Assembly: GCF_002005465.1 (NCBI RefSeq)
Contig: NZ_CP014691.1
Location: 248,001-312,000, forward strand
Source of the DNA: Neoasaia chiangmaiensis
GTDB taxonomy: Bacteria; Pseudomonadota; Alphaproteobacteria; Acetobacterales; Acetobacteraceae
Reading direction: 5' to 3'
Length of the DNA stretch: 64,000 nucleotides
Part shown: positions 36,222 through 46,861 of the stretch, piece by piece
Numbering within the stretch: the first letter of the stretch is position 1
Layout of the letters: every line of letters begins with the position of its first letter
Program-made: the position numbers and the translations under genes
Notes under the pieces: generated by a model
The model's database searches: none
What the model was told of the DNA's origin: nothing
Seen by the model: the letters and a program-made list of their open reading frames with translations, nothing else

Positions 36222-36480
36222 GGCTGCTGAAAAGGTCTGGACGCTGCTGGCTTGAAGTAACTCGCTTTCTGCGTTGGGTGAAGGGTGCGTTGCGAGGCCA
36301 GGAAGGTCGATCACGGAACTGTTTTCGTCTATTCGGCTGGAAGAGCGGATCGCGGCGGATCACTCGCTTCGGGTTATCTGGAGTCTTGTCGAAGAGGTTC
36401 TGGGTCATCTACGGGGGCGGTTTGTGGAACGCGCCACGTCACGCCTTGGTGCGGAGAGTCGCTCAGGGAAAAGAAGAGTG
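36222..36480 (+). mobile_element. Fragment of an IS1182-like element
   Basis: A short plus-strand stretch encodes ITELFSSIRLEERIAADHSL and RVIWSLVEEVL, the beginning of IS1182/IS4-type transposases, then loses homology after about 60 residues. The sequence GGCTGCTGAAAAGG upstream resembles an IS terminus. No catalytic domain remains. Confidence 0.6.
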
Positions 36481-36493
36481 AACCGTGGAAGGT

Positions 36494-36949
36494 TCAACGT
36501 CCTTCCGTGGAGCAGATTAGACGCAAATCAACGTCGCGCAGCGTCACGGTGGTCTGGTTGATTGTGCGATCGAGCGTGCCACGGGCAGTGATGTCATATT
36601 GCGGGCAATCGCTGCCGTCGTTCTGTGGCTTGATCAGACATCTGGCGCGCAGAGTAAAGGTATTGAGCCGGTCGCCGTCGTGGCGTGCTCGCCTGATCTG
36701 CGGTTTGCCAACGTAGGCACGACAGACCTGCGTGATGAGACCGCCACCGTCAATGATGCGGGAAGACAGATAATGATCATCCGTCAGCATATCGGTGTCA
36801 TGGTTTGAGGTGTCTTTTGCCCATGTCGGCGAGACGCCGAGGCCAATGGCGACTGTCCATGCCCAGACTGCCTGACGGACGGGTTTGGTGACGTCGAGCA
36901 GGCTGTTGGGCAAGGCCAGAGTTTCCCTGTTCCAGAACGGATTTTCATA
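36494..36949 (-). CDS. Hypothetical exported protein
   Basis: A 151-residue protein from the ATG at 36,949 (or 173 from an upstream TTG at 37,015). A hydrophobic segment AVWAWTVAIGLGVSPTWA around residues 29-46 looks like a signal peptide. The mature part has several cysteines (VCRAYVG; RCLIKP; DCPQYD; LICS), a pattern that could form disulfides in the periplasm. No family recognised. It lies between an IS fragment and the phospholipase gene. Confidence 0.5.
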   Translation of the reverse strand, partial: YENPFWNRETLALPNSLLDVTKPVRQAVWAWTVAIGLGVSPTWAKDTSNHDTDMLTDDHYLSSRIIDGGGLITQVCRAYVGKPQIRRARHDGDRLNTFTLRARCLIKPQNDGSDCPQYDITARGTLDRTINQTTVTLRDVDLRLICSTEGR

Positions 36950-37015
36950 TGACATCGATTTTGTCACCCGTTTGAGGTCGCCTCGACTAGACCACGGCAT
37001 TTCTTGCGCGTCCAT

Positions 37016-37305
37016 TAACGTTCAATGGCGGCGGAGCGCCGCCACCGTGGAATTCAGCATACAGGTTCCTGTCCTATGTCAGCTTTCGGGATACCGTGGC
37101 CGGCAGTGGACCGACCGGAGGAAGGGCAATCGCTGCCTGTCCGCTCAATTCGTTCAGGAAGACAGCCGCCCGGGCTGGGCAAGCAGACCGATGGCGTTCA
37201 GTCATATTTGTTGTGACGGTGACATGAAATTCGCTGGAGAACCGATCGACGTCAGGGCGAAGATGATACAATATAACGTTTCTGTGTGCTTGGGGGAACG
37301 TATCA
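37016..37305. other. Region upstream of phospholipase C
   Basis: 290 bp with no supported gene. A minus-strand frame reading PARAAVFLNELSGQAAIALP looks protein-like but short and unrecognised. ATAACGT at 37,273-37,279 equals one half of the Zur-like palindrome at 40,725, but the other half is poorly conserved. Confidence 0.35.
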
Positions 37306-39378
37306 TTGCCATCAGACATCAAACGCCGAAGACTGCTGACAGCGGGCGCCGGCCTCTCGCTGGCCAGTCTGCTTCCGTCGATCCAGCGTGCCCGCGCCAT
37401 TCCTGCGCGACGCGAAAGCGGAACGATCGAGGATGTCCAGCATATCGTTGTCCTGATGCAGGAGAACCGGTCGTTCGACCACTATCTCGGTCATCTCTCC
37501 GGCGTGCGCGGCTATGGGGACCGACATGTCGTGCGCGGCCCGGAAGGCCTGCCCGTCTGGTGGCAACAGCGACATAACGCGACGGACGGCTGGATCACGC
37601 CCTTCCATCTCCCGACACAGACCACCAGCGCGCAATGTGTGATCGACCTTGATCACAGCTGGTCGCCGACACATGCCGCGATCAACAAGGGCTGGAACAA
37701 TCAATGGCCCCGTCACAAGACGGATATGACGATGGGCTACTATACGCGCAATGACATTCTCTTTCATTACGCACTGGCCGATGCGTTCACGGTCTGCGAC
37801 CACTGGTTTTGTTCCACGCCGACCCAGACACATCCCAACCGCTATTACCTCATGACCGGCATGGTCGATCCGACCGGAGCTGGTGGCGGTCCGGTCCTCG
37901 ACAACAGGGACTGGGTGGATCGGCCCTTTTATCCCAACGTTGCCGCGCCCTTTTCCTGGACCACGTATCCTGAACGCCTTCAGGAAGCCGGGATCGACTG
38001 GCGTGTCTATCAGCAGAGTCTGTCAGTCTCGGATATCGAAAACGGGAATTTTGGCACGAACGTGCTGATGAACTTCCGCAATTTCGTCGATGCGCCCTCG
38101 GGATCGCCCCTGCATGAGCGCGCGATGACCGCCCGTACGCTCGATCATCTGCGACAGGACGTGCTGGCGGATCGCCTGCCGCAGGTCTCCTGGATTCTGC
38201 CGCCGGCGGCCTATTCCGAACATCCCCGCTGGACGCCGGGCTATGGTGCGACCTTTATCGCGCATGCGCTGGACGCCCTGACGGCTAATCCCGAGGTCTG
38301 GGCAAAGACCGTCTTTCTGGTCATGTACGACGAGAACGACGGGTATTTCGATCACGTGCCGCCGCCGCAGCCGCCCACCCCCGTCCTGCCGGGGAAAAGC
38401 ACGATCGAAACCACGGGCGAAATTCACGACCGCGTCGCCGCTTTCCGGCCAGAGAGCCAGACGGCGGACATGCTGCCCTTCGGCCTGGGGCCGCGTGTGC
38501 CGGCGTTTGTCATTTCGCCCTGGAGCACGGGCGGTTTCGTCTGTTCTGAGGTATTCGATCACACCTCCGTCATTCGCTTCATCGAGACGCGTTTCGGCGT
38601 GCAGGAACCCAATATCACGCCCTGGCGTCGCGCCGTCTGCGGCGATCTGACAGGTGCATTCGACTTCGCACGCAAGCGAACCGTGTCAGTTCCGCTGCCC
38701 GATACCAAAGCCTATCGCAAGATTGCCGATGCATCCTGCAAATTGCCAGCTGTCGTCGTCCCGTCGCAAAGCCGCATCGAGGATATCGGTCGGCAGGAGC
38801 CCGGAGCACGTCCGGCCCGGGCATTACCCTATGCGCTGGCTGCGGATCTCACCGTGTCCGCGCCCGATGCGCTGACAGTCGACATGCGCAATGACGGCAC
38901 GCGGGCGGCGTGTCTCCATGTCTATCGTGATGGGACGGATGAGACGCCACGTCGCTACACCATCGGGGCGGGAAAGTCCGTGCGGGATACATGGCCTGTC
39001 GGGGACGGAGGCGATCACCGCATCACCGTGCTGGGGCCGAACGGCTTTGCGCGATATTTTCGTATGTCCAGACCGGTAACGGTCAGCCTCGCCGCGCGCC
39101 ACGATGCAGCCGCCGGCACCTTGGTTCTTAGCGCTGCAAACAGCGCGCGGATCGTCAGGCGCCTGTTACTCCGCGACAACGCCTATGGTGCCGCGGATCG
39201 CACCCTCGACATTCCTGCTATCGGGACATCGAGCCTGTCCATCGACCTCGTGGACAGTCATCACTGGTATGACCTGACTGTGACCATGCCGGATGAACCG
39301 GGCAATGAAATCCGCCTCGCCGGCCACGTCGAGACCGGCCGCGTGAGCATCTCCGACCCAGTCATGGGTATCGCATGA
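37306..39378 (+). CDS. plcN: Phosphocholine-preferring phospholipase C, Tat-exported
   Basis: A 690-residue phosphoesterase of the bacterial PLC/acid phosphatase family that hydrolyses phospholipid head groups outside the cytoplasm. A twin-arginine signal is obvious: KRRRLLTAGAGLSLASLLP. The catalytic N-terminal part contains MQENRSFDHYLG (about residues 50-61) and YDENDGYFDHVPPP (about 344-357). Two C-terminal DUF756 beta domains follow, the usual PlcH/PlcN layout. The start is a TTG with GGGGGAA about 8 bases upstream; no better start keeps the Tat signal. PlcN versus PlcH cannot be decided. Confidence 0.9.
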   Translation: MPSDIKRRRLLTAGAGLSLASLLPSIQRARAIPARRESGTIEDVQHIVVLMQENRSFDHYLGHLSGVRGYGDRHVVRGPEGLPVWWQQRHNATDGWITPFHLPTQTTSAQCVIDLDHSWSPTHAAINKGWNNQWPRHKTDMTMGYYTRNDILFHYALADAFTVCDHWFCSTPTQTHPNRYYLMTGMVDPTGAGGGPVLDNRDWVDRPFYPNVAAPFSWTTYPERLQEAGIDWRVYQQSLSVSDIENGNFGTNVLMNFRNFVDAPSGSPLHERAMTARTLDHLRQDVLADRLPQVSWILPPAAYSEHPRWTPGYGATFIAHALDALTANPEVWAKTVFLVMYDENDGYFDHVPPPQPPTPVLPGKSTIETTGEIHDRVAAFRPESQTADMLPFGLGPRVPAFVISPWSTGGFVCSEVFDHTSVIRFIETRFGVQEPNITPWRRAVCGDLTGAFDFARKRTVSVPLPDTKAYRKIADASCKLPAVVVPSQSRIEDIGRQEPGARPARALPYALAADLTVSAPDALTVDMRNDGTRAACLHVYRDGTDETPRRYTIGAGKSVRDTWPVGDGGDHRITVLGPNGFARYFRMSRPVTVSLAARHDAAAGTLVLSAANSARIVRRLLLRDNAYGAADRTLDIPAIGTSSLSIDLVDSHHWYDLTVTMPDEPGNEIRLAGHVETGRVSISDPVMGIA

Positions 39379-39475
39379 CCGGCTGTTGCATGATCGGGCG
39401 TCTCATGGCGGGGCGCTCCCTGCCGCGAGACACTGGCCGCCGGACCGGCGCAGAAGCTCAGCCGGCAACTACCGG

Positions 39476-40690
39476 CTATGCCCGCCATGCCGGGAAGGGA
39501 TCGGGCAAGCGGGCATAGCGTTGCGACCTGAAAGCGTTGCCTGTTTCTGCGGGCGCGAGGCAGGCATCCAGTGCCTCGCGGATCGCCGCATCGTCGAGAC
39601 CCGCACCGATGAAGACCAGCTCCTGACGCCGATCTCCATAGGTCTTATCCCATTGTTTCGAGATCATGGTGCGCCATTCTGCATTGTCCGGCCACTGTTC
39701 GCGCGGCACATTCACCCACCAGTGACCTGCCGCCTGATGCCGGGCCAGGGCGCCGGCGATGCTGAGTTCGCCCACCCAGCCCGGGCGCGTCGCGAGCCAG
39801 AAATACCCCTTGGCACGGATCAGTCCTGGCCACGACCGTTCGATGAAGCGCGCGAACGCTTCTGGCAGGAAAGGGCGGCGCGCTCGATATACGAAGCTGC
39901 TGATCCCGTATTCCAAAGTTTCCGGGACGTGGTCTTCGTGACCATGAAGTTCCTTGAACCAAAGGGGGTGTTCATGTGCCCGCTCGAAATCGAACCGGCC
40001 GGTGTCAAGCACACGGTCGAGCGCCACACGGCTCTGGCTGCTTTCGATGACGTCGGCATCCGGATTGAGCGACAGGATGATCTGCCGTGCCGCGCTGACC
40101 TGCTCGGATGATGCGGTGTCGATCTTGTTGAGGATGACGACATCGGCCAACTCGATCTGTTCGACGAGCAGGTCTACCAGCGCACGCTCGTCACCTTCTC
40201 CGGCCGTCTCGCCGCGGTCGCGCAGAAAATCGGACGAGGCATAGTCCTTGAGGAGATTGACCGCATCGACCACTGTCACCATCGTGTCGAGACGGGCAAG
40301 ATCGCTCAGGCTGTGGCCGTCCTCGTCCCGGAATTCAAAAGTCGCCGCGACAGGGAGCGGTTCGGAGATGCCCGTTGATTCAATCAGCAGATAGTCGAAC
40401 CGACCTTCACGGGCCAGGCGCCCGACTTCCTGCAGCAGGTCATCACGCAAGGTGCAGCAGATGCACCCGTTGCTCATTTCCACCAGTTTTTCGTCGGCCC
40501 GTGAAAGATTGCTGCCGCCGTGGCGCACGAGATCGGCGTCGATGTTCACTTCACTCATGTCATTGACGATGACCGCGACCTTTCGCCCCTCGCGGTTGTT
40601 GAGGATGTGGTTGAGCAGCGTGGTCTTGCCCGCCCCGAGGAAGCCGGAAAGCACCGTGACGGGCAGCTTGTTGGTCGCAAGGTCGTTCAT
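39476..40690 (-). CDS. COG0523 (CobW/ZagA-like) zinc-linked GTPase
   Basis: A 404-residue G3E-family GTPase. Walker [10 protein letters not shown] (16-24), the metal motif CICC (76-79), [10 protein letters not shown], and NKID for guanine specificity are present. The C-terminal CobW_C domain ends [13 protein letters not shown], as in the YciC/ZagA subgroup that delivers zinc to client enzymes during zinc shortage (known for the family). The ATG at 40,690 is preceded by AGGTGG; an upstream GTG/ATG in the frame is less likely. A 19-bp Zur-like palindrome lies 35 bp upstream, shared with the divergent DUF1826 gene. Confidence 0.9.
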   Translation of the reverse strand: MNDLATNKLPVTVLSGFLGAGKTTLLNHILNNREGRKVAVIVNDMSEVNIDADLVRHGGSNLSRADEKLVEMSNGCICCTLRDDLLQEVGRLAREGRFDYLLIESTGISEPLPVAATFEFRDEDGHSLSDLARLDTMVTVVDAVNLLKDYASSDFLRDRGETAGEGDERALVDLLVEQIELADVVILNKIDTASSEQVSAARQIILSLNPDADVIESSQSRVALDRVLDTGRFDFERAHEHPLWFKELHGHEDHVPETLEYGISSFVYRARRPFLPEAFARFIERSWPGLIRAKGYFWLATRPGWVGELSIAGALARHQAAGHWWVNVPREQWPDNAEWRTMISKQWDKTYGDRRQELVFIGAGLDDAAIREALDACLAPAETGNAFRSQRYARLPDPFPAWRA

Positions 40691-40724
40691 GAGGCCCACC
40701 TGAATGTTGTCTCTGCCTACCTAA

Positions 40725-40743
40725 TACGTTATGTTATAACGTA
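40725..40743. promoter_or_regulatory. Zur-box-like palindrome between COG0523 GTPase and DUF1826 genes
   Basis: TACGTTAT-GTT-ATAACGTA: 8-bp perfect arms around a 3-bp centre. This fits the GTTATA-TATAAC type of Zur operators in Gram-negative bacteria. It lies 35 bp before one start and 9 bp before the other, so it could repress both divergent genes when zinc is sufficient. Confidence 0.6.
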
Positions 40744-40751
40744 CTATCAAG

Positions 40752-41402
40752 ATGGTAGATGCTTCGACCATGCCTAACGTCACGCCATCCGATGCATGCT
40801 TAACGCGAAGGGAGATTCAGCTCCTTGTCGATTGCAAGCCCGTACGCGCGCCCGGACATGCGATGGCCATGAGCCGTCGCGTGCTGCCGGACCGACTGCG
40901 TCAGGCGGCACATCGCCACCTCGCAACCGGTCCGCGGCTGATTGTGGCGAGAGGAACGTTTGCGTCCATCGACACGGCGGTCCGTCAGGCATTCACGGCC
41001 GAGACGCAGATGCTTCTCGAGGATATGCGGATACTGGCGCAGACTTTTCAGTCGATTTCCGGACATGATGCGCTTCGGGTGCGGCTGGAACGCGTCGTTA
41101 GCGACAGTTGCCGGAAATTCCATGTCGATTGCGTGGATCTGCGCCTGCTTTGCACGTACTGCGGCCCGGGTGTTCAATGGACGCGCGACGAAGGGCGCAC
41201 AATTGCCGAGGCCGAGCCGGGGGCGGTCGTGTTTCTCAAGGGGCGTTGCGCACCGAACTGGCGGGAGGACGACACCCTCCGCCACCGTTCGCCGCCGCTC
41301 TCGGTTCTGCCCGAAGGTGACAGGATGCGGCTTCTGCTGACGGTCGACGCCGCGGATGCCTGTGGAGCCTCCGCGGACGAGCCTCTCGTCATCGCGGCCT
41401 GA
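40752..41402 (+). CDS. DUF1826 family protein
   Basis: A 216-residue cytosolic protein whose second half carries the DUF1826 pattern: SDSCRKFHVDCVDLRLLCTY followed by CGPGVQW. The Cys/His-rich CRKFH and LLCTYCGPG segments suggest a metal site. Known: members often sit beside COG0523 GTPases in zinc-responsive loci, as here, with a Zur-like box between. The biochemical role is unknown. The start ATG is 9 bp from the palindrome, so a repressor there would block it directly. A further gene starts 2 bp after its stop. Confidence 0.75.
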   Translation: MVDASTMPNVTPSDACLTRREIQLLVDCKPVRAPGHAMAMSRRVLPDRLRQAAHRHLATGPRLIVARGTFASIDTAVRQAFTAETQMLLEDMRILAQTFQSISGHDALRVRLERVVSDSCRKFHVDCVDLRLLCTYCGPGVQWTRDEGRTIAEAEPGAVVFLKGRCAPNWREDDTLRHRSPPLSVLPEGDRMRLLLTVDAADACGASADEPLVIAA

Positions 41403-41404
41403 GC

Positions 41405-41983
41405 ATGCTTGTTATTGAAAGCTGGCCGGATCCGGCTGTGGCTTTGGCGCCGCGCGTGCGCGCCGCGAGTGACCCGACCATTCTGCTTGATCTGACCATG
41501 ACCGCGATCGACGTGGTGGTCTGGGGACGGAATGTCCCGCCTGCCTGGCAGGAGGAACTTTCCGTCAACACAGCGCCATATGAAGGGTTTACGCTGGAAG
41601 GCACGCTCGATCAGATCACAGCGGCATTGCGGGACGCAAAGCGCCGGCGCCAGTTCCCGGTGTTTCTCATGGACGATGTCGAGCACACGGTCGCGCTTGC
41701 CGCCGCGCTGGCATTTTCGAACAGACTTGTTGTCTCCCTTGAGCCATTGGCGCCGCCGGGCGCGCCCGTCTTGAGGAATACGGCAGCGCTAGAAGTCTAT
41801 TGCTGTTATGGCGGCGCTGTAAGCTGGGATTCCGGTTTGCCGAAAGACGCAGAGAGCACCACGACATCTGTTTGTGCTCTGGTTTTTATACCATCCTTTT
41901 CGGACGGCGAAGCAACACTGCGTTTCGCCTCCGTGGTCGAAAATGCCTTCGGTCTGACAATTCTTGCTTACCGGGACGCCTAG
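41405..41983 (+). CDS. Hypothetical protein, 3' end at an IS boundary
   Basis: A 192-residue protein starting 2 bp after the DUF1826 gene, hence probably cotranscribed and zinc-linked. It is soluble with segments DLTMTAIDVVVWGRNVPPAW and PVFLMDDVEHTVALAAAL; some resemblance to the N-terminal part of DUF1826 proteins is possible but not certain. The TAG stop coincides with the left edge of the IS5-like element (TAGAGGGT), so the natural C-terminus may have been cut off by insertion. Confidence 0.55.
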   Translation: MLVIESWPDPAVALAPRVRAASDPTILLDLTMTAIDVVVWGRNVPPAWQEELSVNTAPYEGFTLEGTLDQITAALRDAKRRRQFPVFLMDDVEHTVALAAALAFSNRLVVSLEPLAPPGAPVLRNTAALEVYCCYGGAVSWDSGLPKDAESTTTSVCALVFIPSFSDGEATLRFASVVENAFGLTILAYRDA

Positions 41984-42555
41984 AGGGTGTTATGCACCCT
42001 GCATCAGTTGAGCTGCGTGTTTGAGCATATATCCGACAAATGCGATGACGTGGAAGCTGGCAGGTGTTGTGGCATACCGCTCGTAGTCCTTCACCAACCT
42101 GCGGCAGCGGGTCGCCCAAGCGAACGACCGCTCCACCACCCAGCGCCGAGGCAGCAGCACGAAACCGCGCTTTGCTTCCGGCAATCGGACCACGTGCAGA
42201 GCGATCCCCTCGGCCTTTGCGGCATCTGCCGCGGTCTCGCCGGTGTAGCCCTGATCCACGTAGGCCAGGGTCACGAAGCACCCGGCTGCCATCCTAGCGC
42301 TGCGCCTGTTGGTAGACCGCAGCCCACGGCAGCAGGTCATTGGGCATGGCGCGCCAAGCGATGCCGTAGCGCAGCGCATTGAACAACTCTCGCAACGAGT
42401 GCTCCCGCTGCGGGGCAGTTTCCGTCATCAGCGTCAGATACGGCACCACCAACGACCATTCTTCGTCGCTGACGTCAGAGGGATACGGCTTGCGGGCACT
42501 CGGCAATGCCCTCCAGTATGAATCAAGCCGCGCAGAAAGTACATAATACCCTCTA
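41981..42555 (-). mobile_element. IS5-family (IS1031-like) element, internally deleted
   Basis: Bounded by inverted repeats: TAGAGGGTGTTATGCAC on the left and the complement of TAGAGGGTATTATGTAC on the right, 15 of 17 identical. The minus strand encodes a transposase start (VSDEEWSLVVPYLTLMTE; LRYGIAWRAMPNDLLPW) and an end (VTLAYVDQGYTGE; RWVVERSFAWATR). The roughly 100 residues between AAGCF and VTLAY, which hold the first catalytic Asp, are missing, and a frameshift separates the parts. It is a short non-autonomous derivative. Confidence 0.8.
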
Positions 42556-42574
42556 GTCACCCGAATCTGAAGTC

Positions 42575-42790
42575 CGTGTCATTATCTTGTGGCAGAAACG
42601 TTTGACGGAAGCGAGGATCTGGTCGGCGGATTTAACCCACCGATACGGTTTGGGGTTTTCGTTATGTGCTTCGATGAACGCGACGATATCGGCTTCGAGG
42701 TCGGCCGTGGACCGATGCACGCCACGCTGGAGTTGCTTGCGCGTCAGTTCAGCGAACCAGCGCTCCACCTGATTGATCCAGGATGCGGAT
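42575..42790 (-). pseudogene. IS630-family transposase, C-terminal remnant
   Basis: Encodes SWINQVERWFAELTRKQLQR, GVHRSTADLEADI and NPKPYRWVKSADQIL, the C-terminal end of IS630-type transposases including the last catalytic Glu region. The rest is absent: at about 42,790 the DNA changes to an IS5-type remnant. Confidence 0.75.
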
Positions 42791-43289
42791 GAACGACAGG
42801 GCTTTTCCGCGCCCATTGGCCGCTACGCAGACCTTGCTGCCAAAGCCTCCACGCGAGCGACTAAGTGCCTGACAATTGCTTCGGCTCTTTCGGAATCCCC
42901 CTTTTTGGCCGCTCCCGCCGCCTTGTGATGCGCCCTGATGTTCGTGCCATCGAGAAAGACCATGCCCAGGGCTGGATCCTGGTTTTTTGCTCGCTCGAAG
43001 AGTGCTTCCCAGACGCCGAGTTTTGCCCATCGAATGAAAAGCTGGCTGCGGTCCACCAGGGGCCGAATTCAGAGGGGATAGATCGCCATTTCGCGCCGTT
43101 CTGGTGACGCCAGAAGATCGCCGACACCGTCTGACGCAAGTTGCATGGCGGTGTTTTACCTCTGGGACGCACCGCCTCGATCAAAGGCTCCCAGACCCGC
43201 CACGCATCATCGGAAATCACAGACTGCATCATGTTCATCACAAAGAGCTATGCAGAAAGCGAGCGCTTTCAAGCCCTAACAGGCCCTAG
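42790..43289 (-). pseudogene. IS5-family transposase remnant (second type)
   Basis: The first part reads ISDDAWRVWEPLIEAVRPRG and FWRHQNGAKWRSIPSEFGPW; after a frameshift it continues WAKLGVWEALFERAKNQD and MVFLDGTNIRAHHKAAGAAK with the catalytic Asp of LDGTN. The 3' half is replaced by the IS630 remnant. The outer terminus AAGCCCTAACAGGCCCTAG (43,271-43,289) is intact and recurs as a scar at 21,610. Confidence 0.75.
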
Positions 43290-43654
<365 letters not shown>

Positions 43655-43682
43655 AATCCGGCAAGCCGGGGTCGTTGGCGGG

Positions 43683-43712
43683 CTTATAGGGGGGAGGTGA
43701 AGGATCAGGCAA
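43683..43712 (-). promoter_or_regulatory. Probable promoter of tRNA-Ser
   Basis: On the minus strand TTGCCT and TATAAG are separated by 18 bases, with the -10 element about 29 bases before the 5' end of the tRNA. Good fit to sigma-70. Confidence 0.5.
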
Positions 43713-43918
43713 GAGGGCAATTCGAAAATCGTGGCGATTTTGCAAAATTTCCTTTCTCGTGCCGACGGATTTCATTGACGAACGCCCGCCGCGTCCTGTA
43801 GGGAGCGCACCTCGCGACACCCTTGAGTGTAGCCAAAAACAAAAAGCGACGGGGCGATGCCGACCGAGGAACACCTCGGCAAATATCGTCAAGAGTTCGG
43901 ACACGAAAGAGAATACAG

Positions 43919-44233
43919 ATGTTCGCAGTTATCCGCACAGGCGGGAAGCAGTATCGGGTGGCACCGCAGGCCACCCTGAAGGTCGAGAAGCTCGAAGCCG
44001 AAGCCGGCAGCACGGTGACCTTTTCGGATGTTCTGGCCGTCGGGTCGGAAGCAGGCGTGACGATCGGTGCGCCGCTCGTGGCCGGTGCGACCGTTACGGC
44101 AACCGTGATCGCCCAGGACCGTCTGGCGAAGGTGATCATCTTCAAGAAGCGTCGCCGCCAGAACAGCCGCCGCAAGAATGGCCATCGCCAGCCCGTTACG
44201 GTGCTGCGCATCGACGCCATCAACGCAGCCTAA
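43919..44233 (+). CDS. rplU: 50S ribosomal protein L21
   Basis: A 104-residue 23S rRNA-binding protein of the large subunit. It begins [14 protein letters not shown], the standard L21 start, and contains [17 protein letters not shown] near the C-terminus. The frame is open upstream to 43,823, but those codons do not match L21, so the ATG at 43,919 (after AGAGAATACAG) is used. rpmA follows after 32 bp. Confidence 0.97.
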   Translation: MFAVIRTGGKQYRVAPQATLKVEKLEAEAGSTVTFSDVLAVGSEAGVTIGAPLVAGATVTATVIAQDRLAKVIIFKKRRRQNSRRKNGHRQPVTVLRIDAINAA

Positions 44234-44265
44234 TCGTACCGAACCGGATATAGGGAGAAAGACCC

Positions 44266-44532
44266 ATGGCACAAAAAAAGGCAGGCGGTTCCAGCCGCAA
44301 CGGACGCGATAGCGCCGGCCGACGCCTCGGCGTCAAGAAATTCGGTGGCGAGAGCGTTGTTGCCGGTAACATCATCGTTCGCCAGCGTGGCACGAAGATG
44401 AAGGCTGGCAGCAATGTCGGTCTCGGTCGTGATCACACGCTGTTCGCCCTGGTGGACGGGCATGTGAAGTTCCAGCGCCGCGCCGAAGGGCGTGTCCACG
44501 TTTCCGTGGCGCTACCGGAAGCCGCCGAGTAA
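44266..44532 (+). CDS. rpmA: 50S ribosomal protein L27
   Basis: An 88-residue protein whose N-terminal tail reaches the peptidyl-transferase centre. It starts [20 protein letters not shown], so no N-terminal propeptide is cleaved as in Firmicutes. [15 protein letters not shown] and [15 protein letters not shown] are diagnostic. GGGAGAAAGACCC precedes the start. It lies in the rplU-rpmA-obgE order conserved across bacteria. Confidence 0.97.
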   Translation: MAQKKAGGSSRNGRDSAGRRLGVKKFGGESVVAGNIIVRQRGTKMKAGSNVGLGRDHTLFALVDGHVKFQRRAEGRVHVSVALPEAAE

Positions 44533-45665
<1,133 letters not shown>

Positions 45666-45666
<1 letters not shown>

Positions 45667-46802
45667 TGACGACGTCGGCTGCCGAACGATTTCGTGTGGC
45701 GCAGCGTGTCGTCATCAAGATCGGCAGTGCGCTGCTCGTCGATGCCGAACGCGCTGCCTTGCGGGAGAACTGGCTGGCCGGCGTATGCGCGGACATCGCG
45801 CGCCTGCGTGCCGAAGGTAAGGAAGTGGTCGTCGTCTCCTCCGGCGCCATTGCTCTGGCACGGGTCCAGCTGGGGCTGGCAGCGCGCAAGCTGCGTCTGG
45901 CCGAAAAACAGGCGGCAGCCAGCGTGGGTCAGATCGGTCTTGCACAGGCGTGGAGCACGGCGCTGGCGCAGGAAGGCATGACGGCCGCTCAACTGCTCCT
46001 CACGCCCGACGATACCGAGTCACGCGCGCGGCATCTGAATGCACGTGGAACGCTTTTTGCGCTCCTGAAGATGGGTTGTGTGCCCGTCATCAATGAAAAT
46101 GACGCCATTGCGACGGCGGAAATTCGCTTTGGTGACAATGACCGCCTCGCGGCGCGTGTCGCGCAGATGATCGGGGCCGATCTGCTGGTATTGCTGTCGG
46201 ATATCGATGGCCTTTATACGGCGGATCCACGTATCGACCCCAGCGCCCGCCATCTCCCGTTCATCGAGCGCCTGACTGATGACGTTCTTGCGATGGGCGG
46301 TGCGCCGCCGCCAGGTTATTCCTCTGGCGGTATGTATACGAAGCTTCTCGCCGCACGTATTGCCAACGGTGCTGGCGCATCGATGGTCATTGCAGCGGGG
46401 TTGAGTGAAAGGCCGTTGTCGCGCCTGATCGATGGAGGTCGGTGCACGTGGTTTCAGGCCATGACGGATGCCGGATCGGCACGTAAGCGGTGGATTGGCG
46501 GCAGCCTGAACGTCGGTGGGCGCCTCGTCGTCGATGGGGGCGCTGCGGCGGCACTGATGCAGGGCGGATCGCTGCTACCAGCCGGCATCCTGTCTGTCGA
46601 AGGTGATTTCACGCAGGGAGACCTCGTCTCGATCGTCGATCAGGACGGGCTTGAGATTGCGCGCGGCCTAATCCAATACGATTCACAGGAAGCGGGTCTG
46701 CTTGTCGGCCGCCGATCGGAAGATATCGAGACGGTGCTGGGCTACAGGGGACGGCACAGCCTCGTCCATCGGGATGACCTTGTCCTGACATTCCGCCAGT
46801 AA
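45666..46802 (+). CDS. proB: Glutamate 5-kinase
   Basis: Phosphorylates glutamate in the first step of proline synthesis. The 378 residues comprise an amino-acid-kinase domain (VIKIGSALLVD at about 17-27, VVVSSGAIALAR, NENDAIAT, and SDIDGLYTADPR) and a C-terminal PUA domain (about 285-378). It is translationally coupled to obgE, as in many alphaproteobacteria. proA is not nearby. A weak GC hairpin (GGGCCA/TGGCCC) follows without a T-tract. Confidence 0.95.
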
Positions 46803-46861
46803 AGGGCCGTTCCCTGGGCCAGCGGTCTTGGCCCGAGGCTGCCTCACTTACTAGTCGGATT

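Noticed and set aside
37074..37400. A 108-codon minus-strand frame upstream of the phospholipase
   Set aside because: Half of it is antisense to the Tat signal of the phospholipase; the remaining part is short and unrecognised, so it is noted only in the intergenic entry.
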